64,000 nt of DNA from Ficedula albicollis (GCF_000247815.1 NC_021700.1:19618885-19682884); one strand, 5' to 3'; positions 38,481-53,068 are shown, counted from the stretch's first letter. Notes: generated by a model not told the origin, from the sequence alone. Made by a program: numbers and translations.

Positions 38481-41400
38481 CAGAATACAACACTGCAGAC
38501 ACCCAATTTTGTCATTAAGACTACTTTTTATGCCATAAAATTAAAAAACCCAGATTAGCAAGGTTAATCCATTCAACTAGGAAAACTTTACCTTTATTTT
38601 TCATTACCAAATGTTGCCACAACCATTTCTTCCCTGCAATGAGCCCTATTTTTAAGCAATTTCTTTTGCTTACAAAATTCCTTTTGTTTAATAAAAATGT
38701 GTTGAGTAATACATATCCTTCCTATATTGTGTCTCATATCTCCTTCTCTCATTAAATAATGTTGTAACTAGTTAAAAGATAAATAACTTATTAAAAGGAA
38801 CAGAGAAAATATGAATTATTTTAGAAATTTTTAAAGAAGTTTTACTAGACATCCCAAAATCAAAAATTAGATGATGCAATCTAAAATAAACCCCATATAG
38901 AGAGAAAACTAAAGTCGCTGTTTCAGAAATAATATATATCAAGAAAGGGGAAACTAAGTGTTAATTCTTATTCTATAGCAGAAGGTAAGAATTACAGAAA
39001 GGTGGTGAGAGAAGGCAGCAGATGAGCTTATAGCCAGCAGAGTTAAGGATAACTAGGAGATATGACTATATTTTCTTCTAATGAAAGAATTCATCCAGGA
39101 TGTGTTGAAATATTTAGTAAATATTTACTATCTACATCTGGTGAAGATCCTTGTTTATCAGCCTAATATATGTGAACACTTATTTATTAAAGGATGGGAC
39201 AGGTTTACATATCTCAGAAGGACTCTTATACGGGGGAAGAATGATTCTACAAAGAGCTGGTTCAAAGAAACCCCATAGCTGGAATCAAACTGCATGTAGA
39301 GTAGATAGCCACAGGAGACTTCATCTACTACATATTTAGTGAGTATTCTGTTAGACTGAAACCAGTGCTCCTAGTAGCAGCAATGCCTGTTGATGGTGGC
39401 ACCAAAAGAAAATTTTTGTCTCCTATACATAGTTTTTATTTCCAATTGAAAAACAGTTTTATCACTATTGCTTTTGAAACAGTCTTAGTCAATAGTATGT
39501 TGCATTGTGTAATGATCTCCAGATTAAGAGACAGGCCTTTTTTTGTGAGTCTGTTTCACTTTATTTCCCAACAATGATATCTTTCATCTAGCTTGGATGA
39601 TGAGGTAGGTGTTCATGCTCTGTGTCACACCTCTCCAAGCTGTTTGTTCTGCTCTTGTACACATTATATAATGTTTGCTGGAGGAAGCCAAGGGCTATGA
39701 CATCCTTTTTGTATGGAATTGTTTCATAATGTGTTTGAAGACTATGATTCAGCCCAGCCTTTCATGTCATGTGGGTACTGAATTACCTGCTCTCACATTT
39801 CAAGATTCCCTCAGCCCATGACACAATGTCCTTGATTCTGAGACTTGCCAGTTAACTGTGATTAACAAAGAAACACCTGCATGACTAGGACCATTTTGCA
39901 TTCAAAGTTTTGCTTCATTTCTGTCCTTAAATTGAATGCTTTTTCCTTCAATTTGCTTCTGAAATGGAAGCCTTTTCTTCCCTGCTGCCATCAGGCATGC
40001 ATTATAGGAAGCAATGTGTTTTCTCCAAGGAGAGCTTCCACTTCATCAAAAATACCAAGGAAATATTCCAAAAACCAGAAGACACAATTTTCCTTCTCTG
40101 ATTTTAAAGCTTTCTTCATATTAATCACAGTTCTTTTCAAGGCAGGGAGAGGCATGGCCCCTAGTTTTCATTCTTAAAACATTTTGAATTAATCAAGTGC
40201 ATTTATACTCAGTCCTGAAGTTTAACTTCTCCATGCTTGTTGTGTTTATTAAATTGCTGTAACATTTTAATAAGAGATTTTGCTCTCTCTGTTTCAGAAC
40301 AGAGAACAAAAGATATGTGAATTCTGGTGTCTCCCACAAACAGCTCCAAGCAGTGGGAAGATCAGCCCTCAGACTCCTTGGTCAGAGGAAGGATATTCAC
40401 TTGGACTTCTAGTCCAATTCTGTGTTGCCCATGTTGGTATTGAATTTCATATTGACTTGACTAGAACGAGAGTCAAACTCATCAAAATGACACTGAGAAG
40501 CATGATACAAAATATGTACTCAAAAATCATTGCTTCCATCAGTCTGGGAGAGGCAGGTATTGAATTGTTGGGCTCTTTTGGAAGCTGCATCTTCATTTTA
40601 CACCACTGGAGAACCTGCAGAAAAAAGAAATTTAAGGCAGAGGAGAGAGCTGCTTGAATTGTTTCGTGATGATTGCTGAATTTCATGTTGGGCAAGAGCT
40701 TTACAAAATGCTTGTGCCTCAGGGAGACAGTAAATTAAAACAGATGTGCATAATCAGGACAGGTAAAACATGTAGGAGGACTTCCTCCTTGCACTGCACT
40801 GTTTTCAAAAAGTACAGAAGAGTTGTGTCCCAACCCCCTGTATCAAGGATTCAGATAAGATCCCTTAATGCTGGCAAGTGAGGAGATATTCTCAGATAAT
40901 GTTTTCTTTCTTTAACATTCTGGTGGTGCCAGAGATGCACAAAAACAGCTTGGAACTGAGCATTGGGATACCACACTGGTGGGTTTGTTGATTCCTTCAT
41001 GGGAAAGGCCTGTATTAATAGTCCCATAAATCATAGGTATCAAAAATTGTCAGTTAAATATCATTATTTTGCTGCCATTTTGACAGAACTTGGGGCCTTA
41101 CTTGATATTGGCAGTTTGGAGAGAAATAAGCAATCCTTCCTAAGAGGTGCTGATGAGCCACACACAATCAATTCTGATCTTTTTTTCAGAAATCTTCCAT
41201 CTTGATTCTAATATGTTCACTGGTAAGAAATTTTGAAAGACTACGACTTTCAAACAACTGTAGGCCATGCAAAAGTCTATTGAAAAAAAATCTACTGAAA
41301 GCAAAAAATATATTGAATGCAACATAGTAAATGAAAATGTAACAAGGTAGTGATTTAATGAAATAATATAAGTTTAGTGTTCACTTAAAACTAATTTTTT

Positions 41401-44400
41401 ATTATCTATCCTTTGTTTTTTGAAAAGTTGACCAGTTCAGTACTGTGGTCAGTAAGTATGGAAAAGCACACGAGGTTTTGACCTTTACCTTCTTAGTTAG
41501 AGTGCATCACTTCATTCCCCATGTCTGAGATGTTTCCTGTAGGCAGGTTGCACTTTGATCTTGGTTGCAGTTCTCATATAATGGGTGTTCAATATGGAAA
41601 TTTCTTTGACTGCATTTTAGTCAGGAGTTCTCCCGTGGCCCCACTCTTTTCTAGCTGGGGCAGTCTATAGTGAGAATGCTATAAAATGGCATGTGCTGGT
41701 GTTATTAAACCTCTAACTTTAGTAAAGTTCAAGGTGGGAAATGTCAAACATTTTCAGAGATGTCTCTTCTGGTATTTTCCACTTTTACACCCTAATAGGC
41801 TATTGAATTGTGCAATCCCAAAACTTCAGATACCAAGAGGTGGCATACCACAGTCAAAACTGAACTGCACAGTTTTCTGTAACGAGCCATGCAAATTTAT
41901 AACTATATGCATTTATGCTCATATATAATATACACACATATATACCTCTAAACATATATATAAACAGAATAGTGTTCTATCATGCTGTATTTGGGGATGT
42001 GTATTGTATGATCATGCACCATAGAAGAACAGTCAATAGTAATGCCTACCAGTGCTATTTTAACGGCACTTGGAATTATCCTATGTGAACACTGGAGAGA
42101 GTTAATTTAATGTCCTTGCAGAAAGTGGTAATAAGGAAGAGGAATAAGTGGTAAGAGGAAATTTAATTCTATATGAAGAATTCTCAGTTAGATCAAAGCT
42201 TATTTAAGAGGATCCTAGTCCTATCTACATTTGTATCTTCTTTATTGCCCTGGTATTTTGTTTGCATTAGATTAAGGAGCTAAAATGTGGATACATCTGT
42301 CTTCGTAGATGTTAAAGGTTTTTATTGTTTTGATTTTGGTTTGGATGGGAAAATGGTATAAAATTGTTTATTAATTGTTTGGTTAACATTTAGAATATAA
42401 ATACAATGCACTAAATTACCTCACAGTCTGCTGAAACTACATACAGCTCAGACCACTTCAGCTTCCAGACCACTTCAGTATTACTTTAGCATTATTGTCT
42501 GAATCTTTCCCAGTTACAGTTTGTGATATTTGAGAATGTTATTCTAATTGACCACAATTCCCTCAAACATTGCATGTAAAGTTTTCTCATTAAAAAAATA
42601 AAAAGACGACATTGTGGATTACTTTCTTTTTACAGTGTACATTAATTTTTATTGATTGATTTGATTTCTGCAGCACCAGTTTGATTTTATAGTGTATAAG
42701 GCTATACTAGTGTCTCTGTAAATCACTTGCACACCTTTTAGTTACACAGTTTAGTGCTTATAGTGCTAATAATTTAGAGAAGCTGCCAGAAACCAGCAGA
42801 GCAGCAGCATGCCTCTAGCTATATCTTGCATATTTGTGTATTATTTAGCAAGTGTGTTTATTTGGTTCAATTACACTGCGTGGTTCCTTCATACTCTCCT
42901 CATTGTGGAACAAGTGAAAGATGTGCAGCTCTAAGCACCTGTCACCATCTAGCCTGGTGAAAGCTTTCAAGGTTTCCGTGCATACTTCAGTTCATCAGGA
43001 TTTCCTGTTCTTGATGCTGCTATTTGAATATTCTCCCACAAAAAAACAAAGGCACTCTGGGGACCAGTGTTATCAAATCCCACCTACCTTGTTCTTCATT
43101 GTTTTCAGCCCTCCCACCTCTCAGGCCTCATCCTCTTTGAACATCAAGACAAGAGGAACTGTGTAGCATGCCTGGAATGTTCCTAAATCCAGAGACTAAT
43201 GGAACAAAGAGGGAATCTGATCCCAGAGCTTAGGGCCTCACTGGAGGAATACTCTCTTATTCCCAAGTAGTTTGGGAAGTGTCATATTTGGGGCTCTGCT
43301 TTTGGACCACATCTATCTAACACATATCTAGTGATAACATACAAGAAATATAAAGAAGGAAATAATGGATATGTAATTCCTTTTCCTCAGTACTGCTCAG
43401 CATTCCTAATTCTGAAGGCTTTTCAAACAGAACTAGATCTTCACAGAGAAGCTATATATTATAAAATGCTTTCTGCTTATTAAATACAGCTCTCATTGTT
43501 TAGATATTGAAAGAGGAGAATTCTGAATTAAATAGGAGTAAGAATATGAAGTGTCCATCTGAGAGAGACCATGACTTTTTGTATGATTTGACTGCGATTT
43601 ATTCTTCCTAGAACCCTCAATGCAGTGATAAGAGCCAAGTGTTTGCCCTGTAGTTTTGTCTAATACTGAAGATGTGTGCAGAGACTGTGGAAGACACAGT
43701 CTTCTTTATGGCCTTGATAGAGCTATCTAATTTCTTACACCTTGCAGCCTTTCCTAAGAACTTGGAAATGTATTTCCTATAATCAGAACCTGGATTTTCC
43801 ATTTTTTCCAGAAACTTTTTCTGAAATAAACAATTACATTAGTTCAGGGCAGTTATATTTTGCCTAACACAGGAATTGACACTAGTGGATTTTGGGAGAG
43901 CTTTTATTTAGATTAAATTTAAGGAAGCATATGGAATTTCATTTTTCATGTTTTCATGAAAATGTTATTCATGTCTTTATTAGCTATGTATTCTTCCATG
44001 GAAGATCCTCTATAACTATTAACAGAGAGTCAAAGTATTTTTATTTTAAAATCCTTGGTGCAAGCTAAAAGACCTCCTTTCCTAGGTTAGATTACCACCA
44101 GATTTTTACCAACAAAATAGGTGGATACTTGGAAGTCATCTATTTGTGACTGTTAATGTAAAATAAAGTGAGATAAGTGTTACAGGATTAGTCTGTTTGC
44201 AGACACTCACATTGTGTAAATTTCTCTTTATGTTTTCTGCTTCCAAAGTGAAATAAAGGCAGCAAAGCCCAGTTTTCTGTTGGATGCTAAGAAATTTGAA
44301 ACTGCCGTTTTCAGTCCTATGTCAAATGTTCAAAAAAAATTCTTGTTTATGACAGGCTAGTTTTGTAACTCATTTTGCTGCTATGCTGACAAATGCTGCC

Positions 44401-47400
44401 CCAGGTGAAGGGCAGGACCCATGTGCTAGCATTTCTTCATGCACACACCACAGCTTCTCCTTCCTTGAGTCAGAGAGATTTTCCCAACACACTTTCCCAC
44501 GTGCCAGGGCATGAGGAGCAAGTAGAAGGCGGGGGAAAGAATTGCCAGTGTTGATAGCAGCTGGCTGTTAAATCTGTTTGGCAGTAAAGTCAAACTACAT
44601 TATCAGTAACGTAGCCGAGGAATTAATCTGTCATACAACAGAAACACATCAGGTCTCCTGTATCCAGGTCCTTTAGGTGTTAAGATAGGATATGAGTCTC
44701 TTAAATAGCAAGAATAATAAGGAATAATTGTACTCTAGAGTAAGATTTTCAGATGGCGACCCATGGGACATGTCTAGACTTTAGGGCACATCAGCAAAAC
44801 CTCACTCCAATGGTTTCCAACCCTTAGATGGATTCTGTCCCTAATGCTGTTTCATCCCACCACCAGCCTGAGCCACATCCCATGCACACAGACGACTTTC
44901 CCCCTTCTTCATGCACTGGATTTTTCTTCTGTGCTTCTAACTCAGATGTGTCTCTAGTATTGGTGTAGGAGTTCATCTTGCCTACCTGCTACAATTGAGC
45001 CCTTATTCCACATTATAGCTGCTAGAAAGAAATGATGGTTTAAGGGTGAAATTTACTTGACTGAACTGAAACATTCAGCTTGGTAAAGAAGAAACTTTAA
45101 TTCTGTAAATATCTTCTTGTTTTTGTAGTACTAAAGGAATGGCATGTGAGTAGATCATCCATAAACAACTTATTATGAATTTACAAGTCGTATAATCCCA
45201 AATATATGTACTAGTCCTCTCCTTTTCTTCTCATGATATAACATAGCAGTCCTCCCACACAAAATGATGTGACTCCCCCTCATTACTCCAGAAGCACGTG
45301 TAGGTGCTTCAGGTGGGTGCTTCATACTCCTCAAACTGGACACCTTAAAAAGCTTAAAAATCTAGCATAGCAGTCCTCACAACCCAGAGAATGGCATTCA
45401 GTAGACACTTTTCCTCCAATGTAAAATGAATTTGCACTATACAATTTTCATTAATAGAGCAGGCTTGCTTCTCACACCCCATAAACATTTAGTAAAAAAG
45501 ATTGTCTCCTTGTCTCCAGAAATAAACATAACTTTATATTTCTGTTTTTTGTTTCAGTATAAATTTTTATATTTTCTTTGCCTGCTTTTTTACAGAGTGA
45601 TACTCTGCTTATCTCTATTTATTTTGTCATAAACTACTTGGTATTGACTACATTGCTTTGAAAGAAATTTGTAAACCAGAAAGAAATATGCAGGAGGGCT
45701 TTTATAAACACACACAAGGCTCTTTTCATTGCTTTTGGAAATTAAAAGTGTTTGTATTGAGATCATATGGCAGACATTAGTGAATCAATTTTTAACATAC
45801 CTACTTGGTTAACCTGTTTGTCTATAGGGAAAAAATACCAAAAAGGAAAGAAAAAAATAGAATATATTTTTTAAAAATCATATTTACAATATAGCCAGTT
45901 TTATTAATGTCAACACTTTGTGTATAAATCTCTATATAAATATGAGTTATTGCTCATCATATAAAGGAGAGTAGTCTGGTCTCTCAAATAAGTGCCATCC
46001 CAAATAAGAATAAAAGTAGGGAAAACATGCTGCAGCACTCTGGCAACAGAATCACCTGGGAGTCATAGAGTGTGGAGGTGGAATTTTGTGCTCTCATGCA
46101 TACCCACAAAGAAAAGCATATGGAAAGAATTTCACCAGCTGAAAGAACATCAGGCTACCTGTCCAGTTGCTTGTCTTGTTCTTTCTCTGTCAGTATGATA
46201 CTGGCAGAGAAAGACAAGTCCCACATCAGTTGCTCATATCTCAGGGCAGGGTATGGGTGCTGCTGTGAGCTACAGAAGAGTTTAAAGCACTGCCTGACCC
46301 TGTGCTGCGAAATGGGATGCACAGGGTCATCTTGCTTAGGCTTGCTCCCACTTTTCCCATGTTTATTTCACAGAAAATGAAGTAAAAAAAGATGTGAAAA
46401 TTTATGCTAGCTGTAAGCGCCATACCATCCAAAAGTACCTTTGTGTTTAAACTGGCAAAGTTTTTGAGAATATCTTTGGAATCTTGTACCCTGTACCTTC
46501 TCACTCCACCTCTTGTCCAATACCATGGAAGCACATAGGTCCAGAACCTGGCCATGCAAGCTGCTATGCCACAAATGAATTCTTTAAATAATGTTATGCT
46601 TTTTAAGTATTCCTTGTAGGTGCCTAAGTCCTTTTCTTATTGGAAGTCAGCAGCTTGCCTCAGAATATCCTTGAGGTAGCCCAGGGAGATGTTGGCATAA
46701 GTTATTCTTGTTCCTAGGGTATACAATGCTTGCACAACAAAAGCACATCTTTTCTTTTGGCTTTAGAAAGGATAATTTTCTTTTTAACTTTATTTGTTAT
46801 TTACATGGATAAATACTTAAAATGCAGTGGATGTTGCCTTGGAAGGGATACCCTTGGATTTCATGCACAGCTCTCACCATGGTTAGTAAACCATGATCAA
46901 TTTTTGTTTTGTTGTCTGACATAGTTTACTATTCATAAGAAAATAAAAAAGAAATTTACTTTCTTTCTATTCTTCTATACCAGAATAAAAACAGTGTTGC
47001 TAGTTTTAAACTTGATTGCTGTCTTCTTTCCTAACATGGAAGTAGAAAGCTAGGAAGTAAGTATATGACAACCTCTTAAAAGTAACCTCTTCCTTTATGC
47101 ATACAAAAACTATTCTAATTTAGCTATTTTTGGACGTGCAAAATGTTTACTTTAAAAGAATGAATCCCTATTTTCTGTTGAGCATAAGGAAAAATTTTTA
47201 AAAGGAGTCCACAATAGTGACCAATAGTGACTAAGAGATGAGCATATATATTTATAAGAAGAAGCAACCCATCTATAGGTAGATTTAAACTCATGCAATG
47301 GTGACTAACTGAATGATTCAATGCACTTAGAAGTGAGTGGACAGACTTTATCAGTTCCTGCCTGGAGGCACCAGGGACCTCCTTTTTGGGACCTAATCTG

Positions 47401-47533
47401 GTTTAAACTTGGATGTATTAATGGATATAGTTGACTTCCTGTGTTCATAAGTGTAATACTTCATTTTAAAGAAAATAAAGCAATGGAAATGAACATTCTC
47501 TCCTGCATTAAGTGAGGTTCTGACAATATTTGC
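38481..47533. other. Intergenic, no gene recognised
   Basis: Nine kilobases of AT-rich DNA without a recognised transposable element or exon. A 125-codon frame at 40280-40657 follows a CAG-ended pyrimidine tract, but its protein is not recognisable. Short TA/CA-rich tracts occur around 41925-41965. Confidence 0.5.
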
Positions 47534-47809
47534 TTTGAATGGCTGACATGGAGCATAGTCTATTTTTTTCATAGAATGACATTTCCAAGTGTTGAGTACA
47601 TGCCTAAGGAATTATAAAATTAGTTACTTAAATGTTTGAATGGCTGACATGGAACATAGTCTATTTTTTTCATATAATGACATTTCCAAGTGTTGAGTAC
47701 ATGCCTACTTTGAATGGCTGACATGGAGCATAGTCTATTTTTTTCATAGAATGACATTTCCAAGTGTTGAGTACATGCCTAAGGAATTATAAAATTAGTT
47801 ACTTAAATT
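47534..47809. repeat. Three-copy tandem repeat, unit 101/74/101 bp
   Basis: Copies are at 47534-47634, 47635-47708 and 47709-47809. The middle one lacks the last 27 bp or so and has two substitutions; the outer two are almost the same. This order (full, short, full) suggests two successive events. Confidence 0.92.
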
Positions 47810-48912
47810 TAGCCAAAGGGATGATGCCAATTTCTACATACTGTGTGTGTCTTACAGGTAGTAAGTGGTTTTTGTTTCATTGCTGAAGTGTAACAAACCA
47901 GCTGCAAACTGAAGTGTTGCAGGATTTTGTTCCCCTTTTTTAAAAATAAATACTATATTATATCCTTTTTCTAAGGCTTTTATTTTTACATCATATTGAA
48001 CAAGAAGCATAAAAAAATCTCACTGAGATTGTTTATACTTTTTATACTGCATTTTCCATGCACAAAAATATAATTGTGAATTCAACAGTGAGCACAAAAC
48101 AAAACAGCCTGATAGGTTTTTTTTCTTTCCCCCTCTCATGTTTATTTTATAGAATACTGCCCTTCTATGTGTAGGATAATGTTTCATATCTCAAGCTGCC
48201 CTGTTTCTGTTCCTGCAGGAAACTTCTTCTTCCATTCCCACAGTCCTAGTACTTAATCAGTTTAATTTCTCAGCTTTTTATTTTTCTTCTTCTTCTTTTT
48301 TAATAAGGAATATTTCTAGATGTGTGGTACTGATGCAGGCCACTTGCAGGTGATGAAAGTAATTCTTACTGGGTGTACTATACTCAGTACACAAATAATT
48401 GCTGTGATTTTAGCTAGATGGTCCTAAGGAAGCCTTAAAGTGGTTGTATTTAGATATTAATCCTTATTAATAGCTATGTATCATCAGTTATAAATAAAGC
48501 ATAATTTTGTGGATAATGATATACAATTTATATAATGGAATAGGCACAGGATTTTTTTCATATTAACAAGTTATAGGGACATTATGGGAATATAATCACA
48601 TATCACTGACTTTTAATTGCTGGTCGTATTTTGTGTTTCAGCCAATAAATCAGCTTATAAAACAGCTGCAACAGGAATCAAAATGAGTATGACTGAATTG
48701 GTTACTGCTATTCCTGTTATCACTAAACTGCATAATAAGACTACCTGCTCTTGTGGAAAGTAAAAGACATGTTCACGTGGATTTTTTAATGATTAGCTGC
48801 TGACAAATGTGGCTTGGTGCTTCCTGTGCTCTTCTTCAGGTACTCTTTCAGTCTGAAATTTATGGGAAACCTGTCCCCATCATACCTTTCAACACCTGTT
48901 AGCATGTTCAAC
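47810..48912. other. Intergenic, no gene recognised
   Basis: AT-rich DNA with T runs, no element recognised. Confidence 0.5.
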
Positions 48913-49042
48913 GTCTACCCTCCTTTTCTCATAGCCATGCTGACATATCTGTCTGTGGGGGGTGTCATAGTGAAATAGTCTACCCTCCTTTTCTCATAGC
49001 CATGCTGAGGTATCTGTCTGTGGGGGGTGTCATAGTGAAATA
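48913..49042. repeat. Tandem duplication, unit 65 bp
   Basis: 48913-48977 is repeated at 48978-49042 with a two-base difference (GACATAT versus GAGGTAT). Confidence 0.92.
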
Positions 49043-49492
49043 GTGGGTGGTCCATAACTGCAAAAACTCCTGAGTTAACTCAGAAGCAGGGAGTAACCTT
49101 TTATGGGTGAGCCTGAAGTCCTGAGCCTCAGTGTACTGCAACTGCATATAGGATGAAATCTTGGCTTCACTACATTCAAGTGGCAAAAATCCCAAAGCCT
49201 TCTTTGTCAGAGCCAAGATTTCTCTAATTGAGTATTTGAAGTAGTAATGCCTCTCAAAGGTTGACTTTTGGAGGGGCCTTGGCAGACCAGTGGTGATCCG
49301 ACTGCAAGCCCCCTCCTCCCAGCTGGTGAGTTGGAAGCAGCAACTCCTGCCAGGCTCTGATAACAGGCACTGATAGAAGAGTTTCAGGGTAACCCTAAGA
49401 AAGAGCAGCACAGATGAAATGCAACTAAAAGTGGTAGGATGAGTTTGAATGTACAGGCTGATTGAAACTACTACACAGCCAACATATTTCAA
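48980..49492 (-). other. 170-codon open reading frame, unassigned
   Basis: The longest non-repetitive open frame in the right half of the window, from ATG at 49492 to the stop at 48980. I do not recognise the protein. The start (MKYVGCVVVSISLYIQTH) and a hydrophobic stretch SSVLLFLRVTLKLFYQCLL could form a membrane segment; the rest is mixed (for example LTQEFLQLWTTHYFTM). The 3' part overlaps the 65-bp duplication. There is no splice, promoter or homology evidence. It is probably a chance frame or an old element remnant. Confidence 0.15.
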
Positions 49493-49548
49493 TTAGATTT
49501 GATTCTAAACAAATATGTGTTTTAAGAGCATTAATAAGGAGAGAGGGC

Positions 49549-49606
49549 AGAATGACTTGGTGATCTCAGAGGTCTTTTCCAACTTAAGTGATTCTATGAA
49601 AGAAAT
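49549..49606 (+). mobile_element. CR1 LINE 3' tail
   Basis: Only the last 60 bp or so of a CR1: GTGATCTCAGAGGTCTTTTC, then CCAACTTAAGTGATTCTATG. Extreme 5' truncation. Confidence 0.75.
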
Positions 49607-50700
49607 ACAGCAGATACAGTTGGGAAGAAACATGAGAATAAGAGCATTGTACTTAAGATTTGTATTCATTTATCTCAGTCTTTGTACTTCCTCATTCTTA
49701 CTCCCATTATTGTGGTCTTACAATAACCTGTATTCATCTCAATTTTGGTGAGCCAGGTCTAAATTTAAACAAATGAATGGTGAGGATAAATTAGTCTTGA
49801 AATATGACTTCCTCAGAGGGAATCCTTATTTTTCCTTACTGCTTCTGTGCTTCCCTGCACTCCTCTAATGTTTGTGAGGCCACATAGGAGGATGACTCAA
49901 GGAGCTAATCCAGAAGATATGTAAACCCCCACAAGTGACTATTTCTGCCAATTTTGCCCCAGGCTCTCTGAGGTCAGACCTATCCCAAGAAAAGCAAACG
50001 CAGCTCATGGGAGAATCAGGTGGGACCAGGGCAGCTCTTCTACCAAAAGTTTTCTTTTTTACCAATACAAATCTTTTTTACCATAACATGAAACCTCACT
50101 CCCAAGCTGTTCAGAACTTGGCTTGAGATATTTATGACTTCATCCAGAGAATATCCCACCTGATTATAGGCAGAATTGCAGGTGTCCAAAGCTTTTGAAA
50201 AGAAACTCAATGTCTAAAGCAAAGCATCTGGAACTAGAAGCCGCTCTTGAGTATTTGAATCTTTGTGATTCACTCAGAAGCAAGCCACTGGCACAGTCTG
50301 AAATAGATCTGCTGCCTCCTGCCTCTCAGCCACGTTCCCTGTGCAGTAATGCTCATGCCAGACCCGGCCATCTCCCACATATTTTGTGACTCATGCCGTC
50401 CCTAAAACTATTTGCACCTGTTGCTTTGCTAACAATGTAATGGTTAAAAATATGGCCTTCAGAAGAGTTTAATTAAACCACAATAATTTTCTTATCATAA
50501 ATCTCCACACTTTTATCCTTTGTATGTTGCCCAGTATCTGCAGTCTTCCAAGATAATTTGCCTTTGACTCTGGTTAGCAGCAGCTATGCTCAAATAAACA
50601 CATTTGGGAGCAGAAAATGTAACTTTCATTTTTCTTATCTCTATTTCCTACTTGGTATGTCCAGTGTATTCTTTATTACATTCAAATCCACCTCCAAAAC
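49607..50700. other. Intergenic, no gene recognised
   Basis: Unique-looking DNA with no recognised element. Confidence 0.5.
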
Positions 50701-50854
50701 TTCATCCTTCCATGAAGCTCTCATCTTGTGCTCCCCACCAAAGATGATCTCTGTTTTTCAATTTCTGTTCTGTGTTGCTTTTCATCCTTCCATGAAGCTC
50801 TTGTGCTCCCCACCAAAGATGCTCTCTGTTTTTCAATTTCTGTTCTGTGTTGCT
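50701..50854. repeat. Tandem duplication, unit 80/74 bp
   Basis: 50701-50780 is repeated at 50781-50854. The second copy lacks six bases (TCATCT region) and has one substitution (GATGAT versus GATGCT). Confidence 0.9.
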
Positions 50855-52898
50855 AAATCAGAGCAAATATCCTTAAAGCTAGCACAGCATCTGTATGCTT
50901 TCCTAGAACAACAAAGGCATCTGCAGCCCTCATTTTTACTGCTGACATGGCTCTCCTTTAAGTCTTACCCCCTTTTACAACAAAATAGATTCCCTTTGTA
51001 TGGGTTTTGTATATCTTCTGGCATGAAATTAGGCAGAGCTGTGTTTGTGAATGTGACAAATATACCCCAGAAACTGAAAGGAGAAGTAATCTAGCCAGCT
51101 AGCTAGAAATTCTCTGGTACAGAAGGCATTTAGGATGCTTTGGTGATAAAGGCATAATATTTACAAAGAAGCATAGTGAGAATATTGTGAGTATATTGTG
51201 GGCCTTCAAATTAACACAGTATCCTTGCTTCAGTCCTTCCTCTCCAAATGTGTTTGGAGCTGAAGCAAAGGTCAGTTCTGACTTTTTTCCCAGGAGAAAA
51301 CCTGTGACCCACTGTAGAATCATGCCCTTTACTTGCTACTCTGCTGTCCAGTTAAACTTGTTTTTTTGCTTCACGACCTGTGTCCTTGGCATTTATACTG
51401 GCTTCTGTAAAGGAGTATTTGTGGACTTGCTGTGGCTAAAGAAGTATCTGAACTTGTTTTTTTCATTCCACACAAGTGCTATAGGTCTGAGACTGGATAC
51501 ATTAGTTGCATGTGCCACTAGGAGCAGCGTCTGAAAAGGATTAACAGAGCAGTCTGAAAAAGATAACAAATGCAATTGCATTCAGTGAAGGATCTCATTC
51601 TGTCATCTTCAGTTAGGTGTGCTTGGAGAACATGTACTGAGCAGGGCTTGCCTGTCACTCCATGAGTTTCTAGGTCTCATGGTGACACTGTAGGCTGATC
51701 TGATGGGATTTAGGTAGTGCTTATGAGATTCTACAGCCCAGAGGCCGTGAGACTAACTTATAAAATTAACACTGTGTGCATGAAGGGTGGCATCACAGAA
51801 AGGGAATTAAGACACCTCAGTCATGCCTATGTCTCATTCTGATTGCTCAAATTCATCTAAGGCTGCAAGAGATAGTAGGCAGCAAAGATGACAGCAGAAT
51901 CCAGGGATCAAACTCTTCTGCTCAAAACTCTGCTTCATCAAATTTTTTGTATGTAGGTCTCAGTGCTTAAATTTTCACAGTCACTTCAACAGCCTGTTAG
52001 GGATTTAATGCATTATATCCATCTCAAATTAATTCTTTCTTTCAAGACATTTACTATTTCTGCTTCTGGTTCCCAAGAACATCACAGAAAAATAAAAACG
52101 GTAGGTCCAGGCTGTCCACTGAGCTGGTCAAACGAGGGGAAACTCTGGGTATCACCCAAACAGAAACAAAGTTTATCCCCAGCATTTCAACTTTTCAAAA
52201 TTTAAAGTGGAGAGGAAAGAAGTTTTTAGAAGGAAGTATTTGCCTTTCCTGCAAATTTTCAGTTGCAAAGTATGACATATGATTTCATTAAAAATAATCA
52301 ATTAATTCTCAAGTGGAGTACATGAATAACCAGCCTCAGGAGGAAAGTTTCTGGAGTGACATTTCGCATACTAGAGTGCTATACTTTTACAAATATACTA
52401 AGAAGTCTTTGTTTAGTGATCTAAAAATAGCACTGGGGAAAAGGATTGGTTCTAAATGAGGCTTCAAGTATGCGCATAGTTGACTAAATTATACTTTATA
52501 GGACAACATTTTTTAAAGTGAAGTCAAATTTGCAGTCAAATTTGCAATCAAATCTGCAACCAGTGAAGTCAGATCCTTCCTGTCAACCATGAGTGATGAG
52601 GGGTTTCATTCTATTCAATTTTGTGAGCCACAGTTAGTGTATTCACAACTCTGCAGGGCCTTGAATCCTACCACCAAAGAAATAGTTCCTTTCTATGAAA
52701 ATGACTGACCTAAACTCTGCAGATTCAACTGGAAATGCAGATGGAATCTTTGCCCATCACAGCTGGACTGGAAGTTCATCTTTATTCTAAGTTACAGCTA
52801 TCTCCTAATTTTTTACTGTTTTTGTGTTGTATTTTTAATTTTGGGGAAAATACACTGCAATAAGGAATGAAAAATAAGAAGTGCTATATTGGATTCCT
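50855..52898. other. Intergenic, no gene recognised
   Basis: AT-rich DNA. A short run of AGTCAAATTTGC-like repeats at about 52525-52560 is the only structure seen. Confidence 0.5.
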
Positions 52899-53068
52899 AG
52901 ATAATTACACCAGTCCTGGTAACAGCAAACACATTAAAGACCAAGGAAGACCAAAAGAGGAGAACCACTGCATTCTTTCCCTGGATAATTAAACCAGTCC
53001 TGGTAATGGCAAACACATTAAAGACCAAGGAAGGCCAAAAGAGGAGAACCACTGCATTCTTTCCCTTG
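52899..53068. repeat. Tandem duplication, unit 84-86 bp
   Basis: 52899-52982 is repeated at 52983-53068 with about four substitutions, making it more diverged than most of the other pairs here. Confidence 0.88.

Noticed and set aside
40280..40657. 125-codon frame preceded by a pyrimidine tract and CAG
   Set aside because: The protein is not recognised, there is no matching donor or partner exon, and a frame of this length is plausible by chance.
50558..51094. 178-codon frame on the + strand
   Set aside because: It spans a tandem duplication and has low-complexity Ser/Phe-rich content without a family motif. Probably chance.
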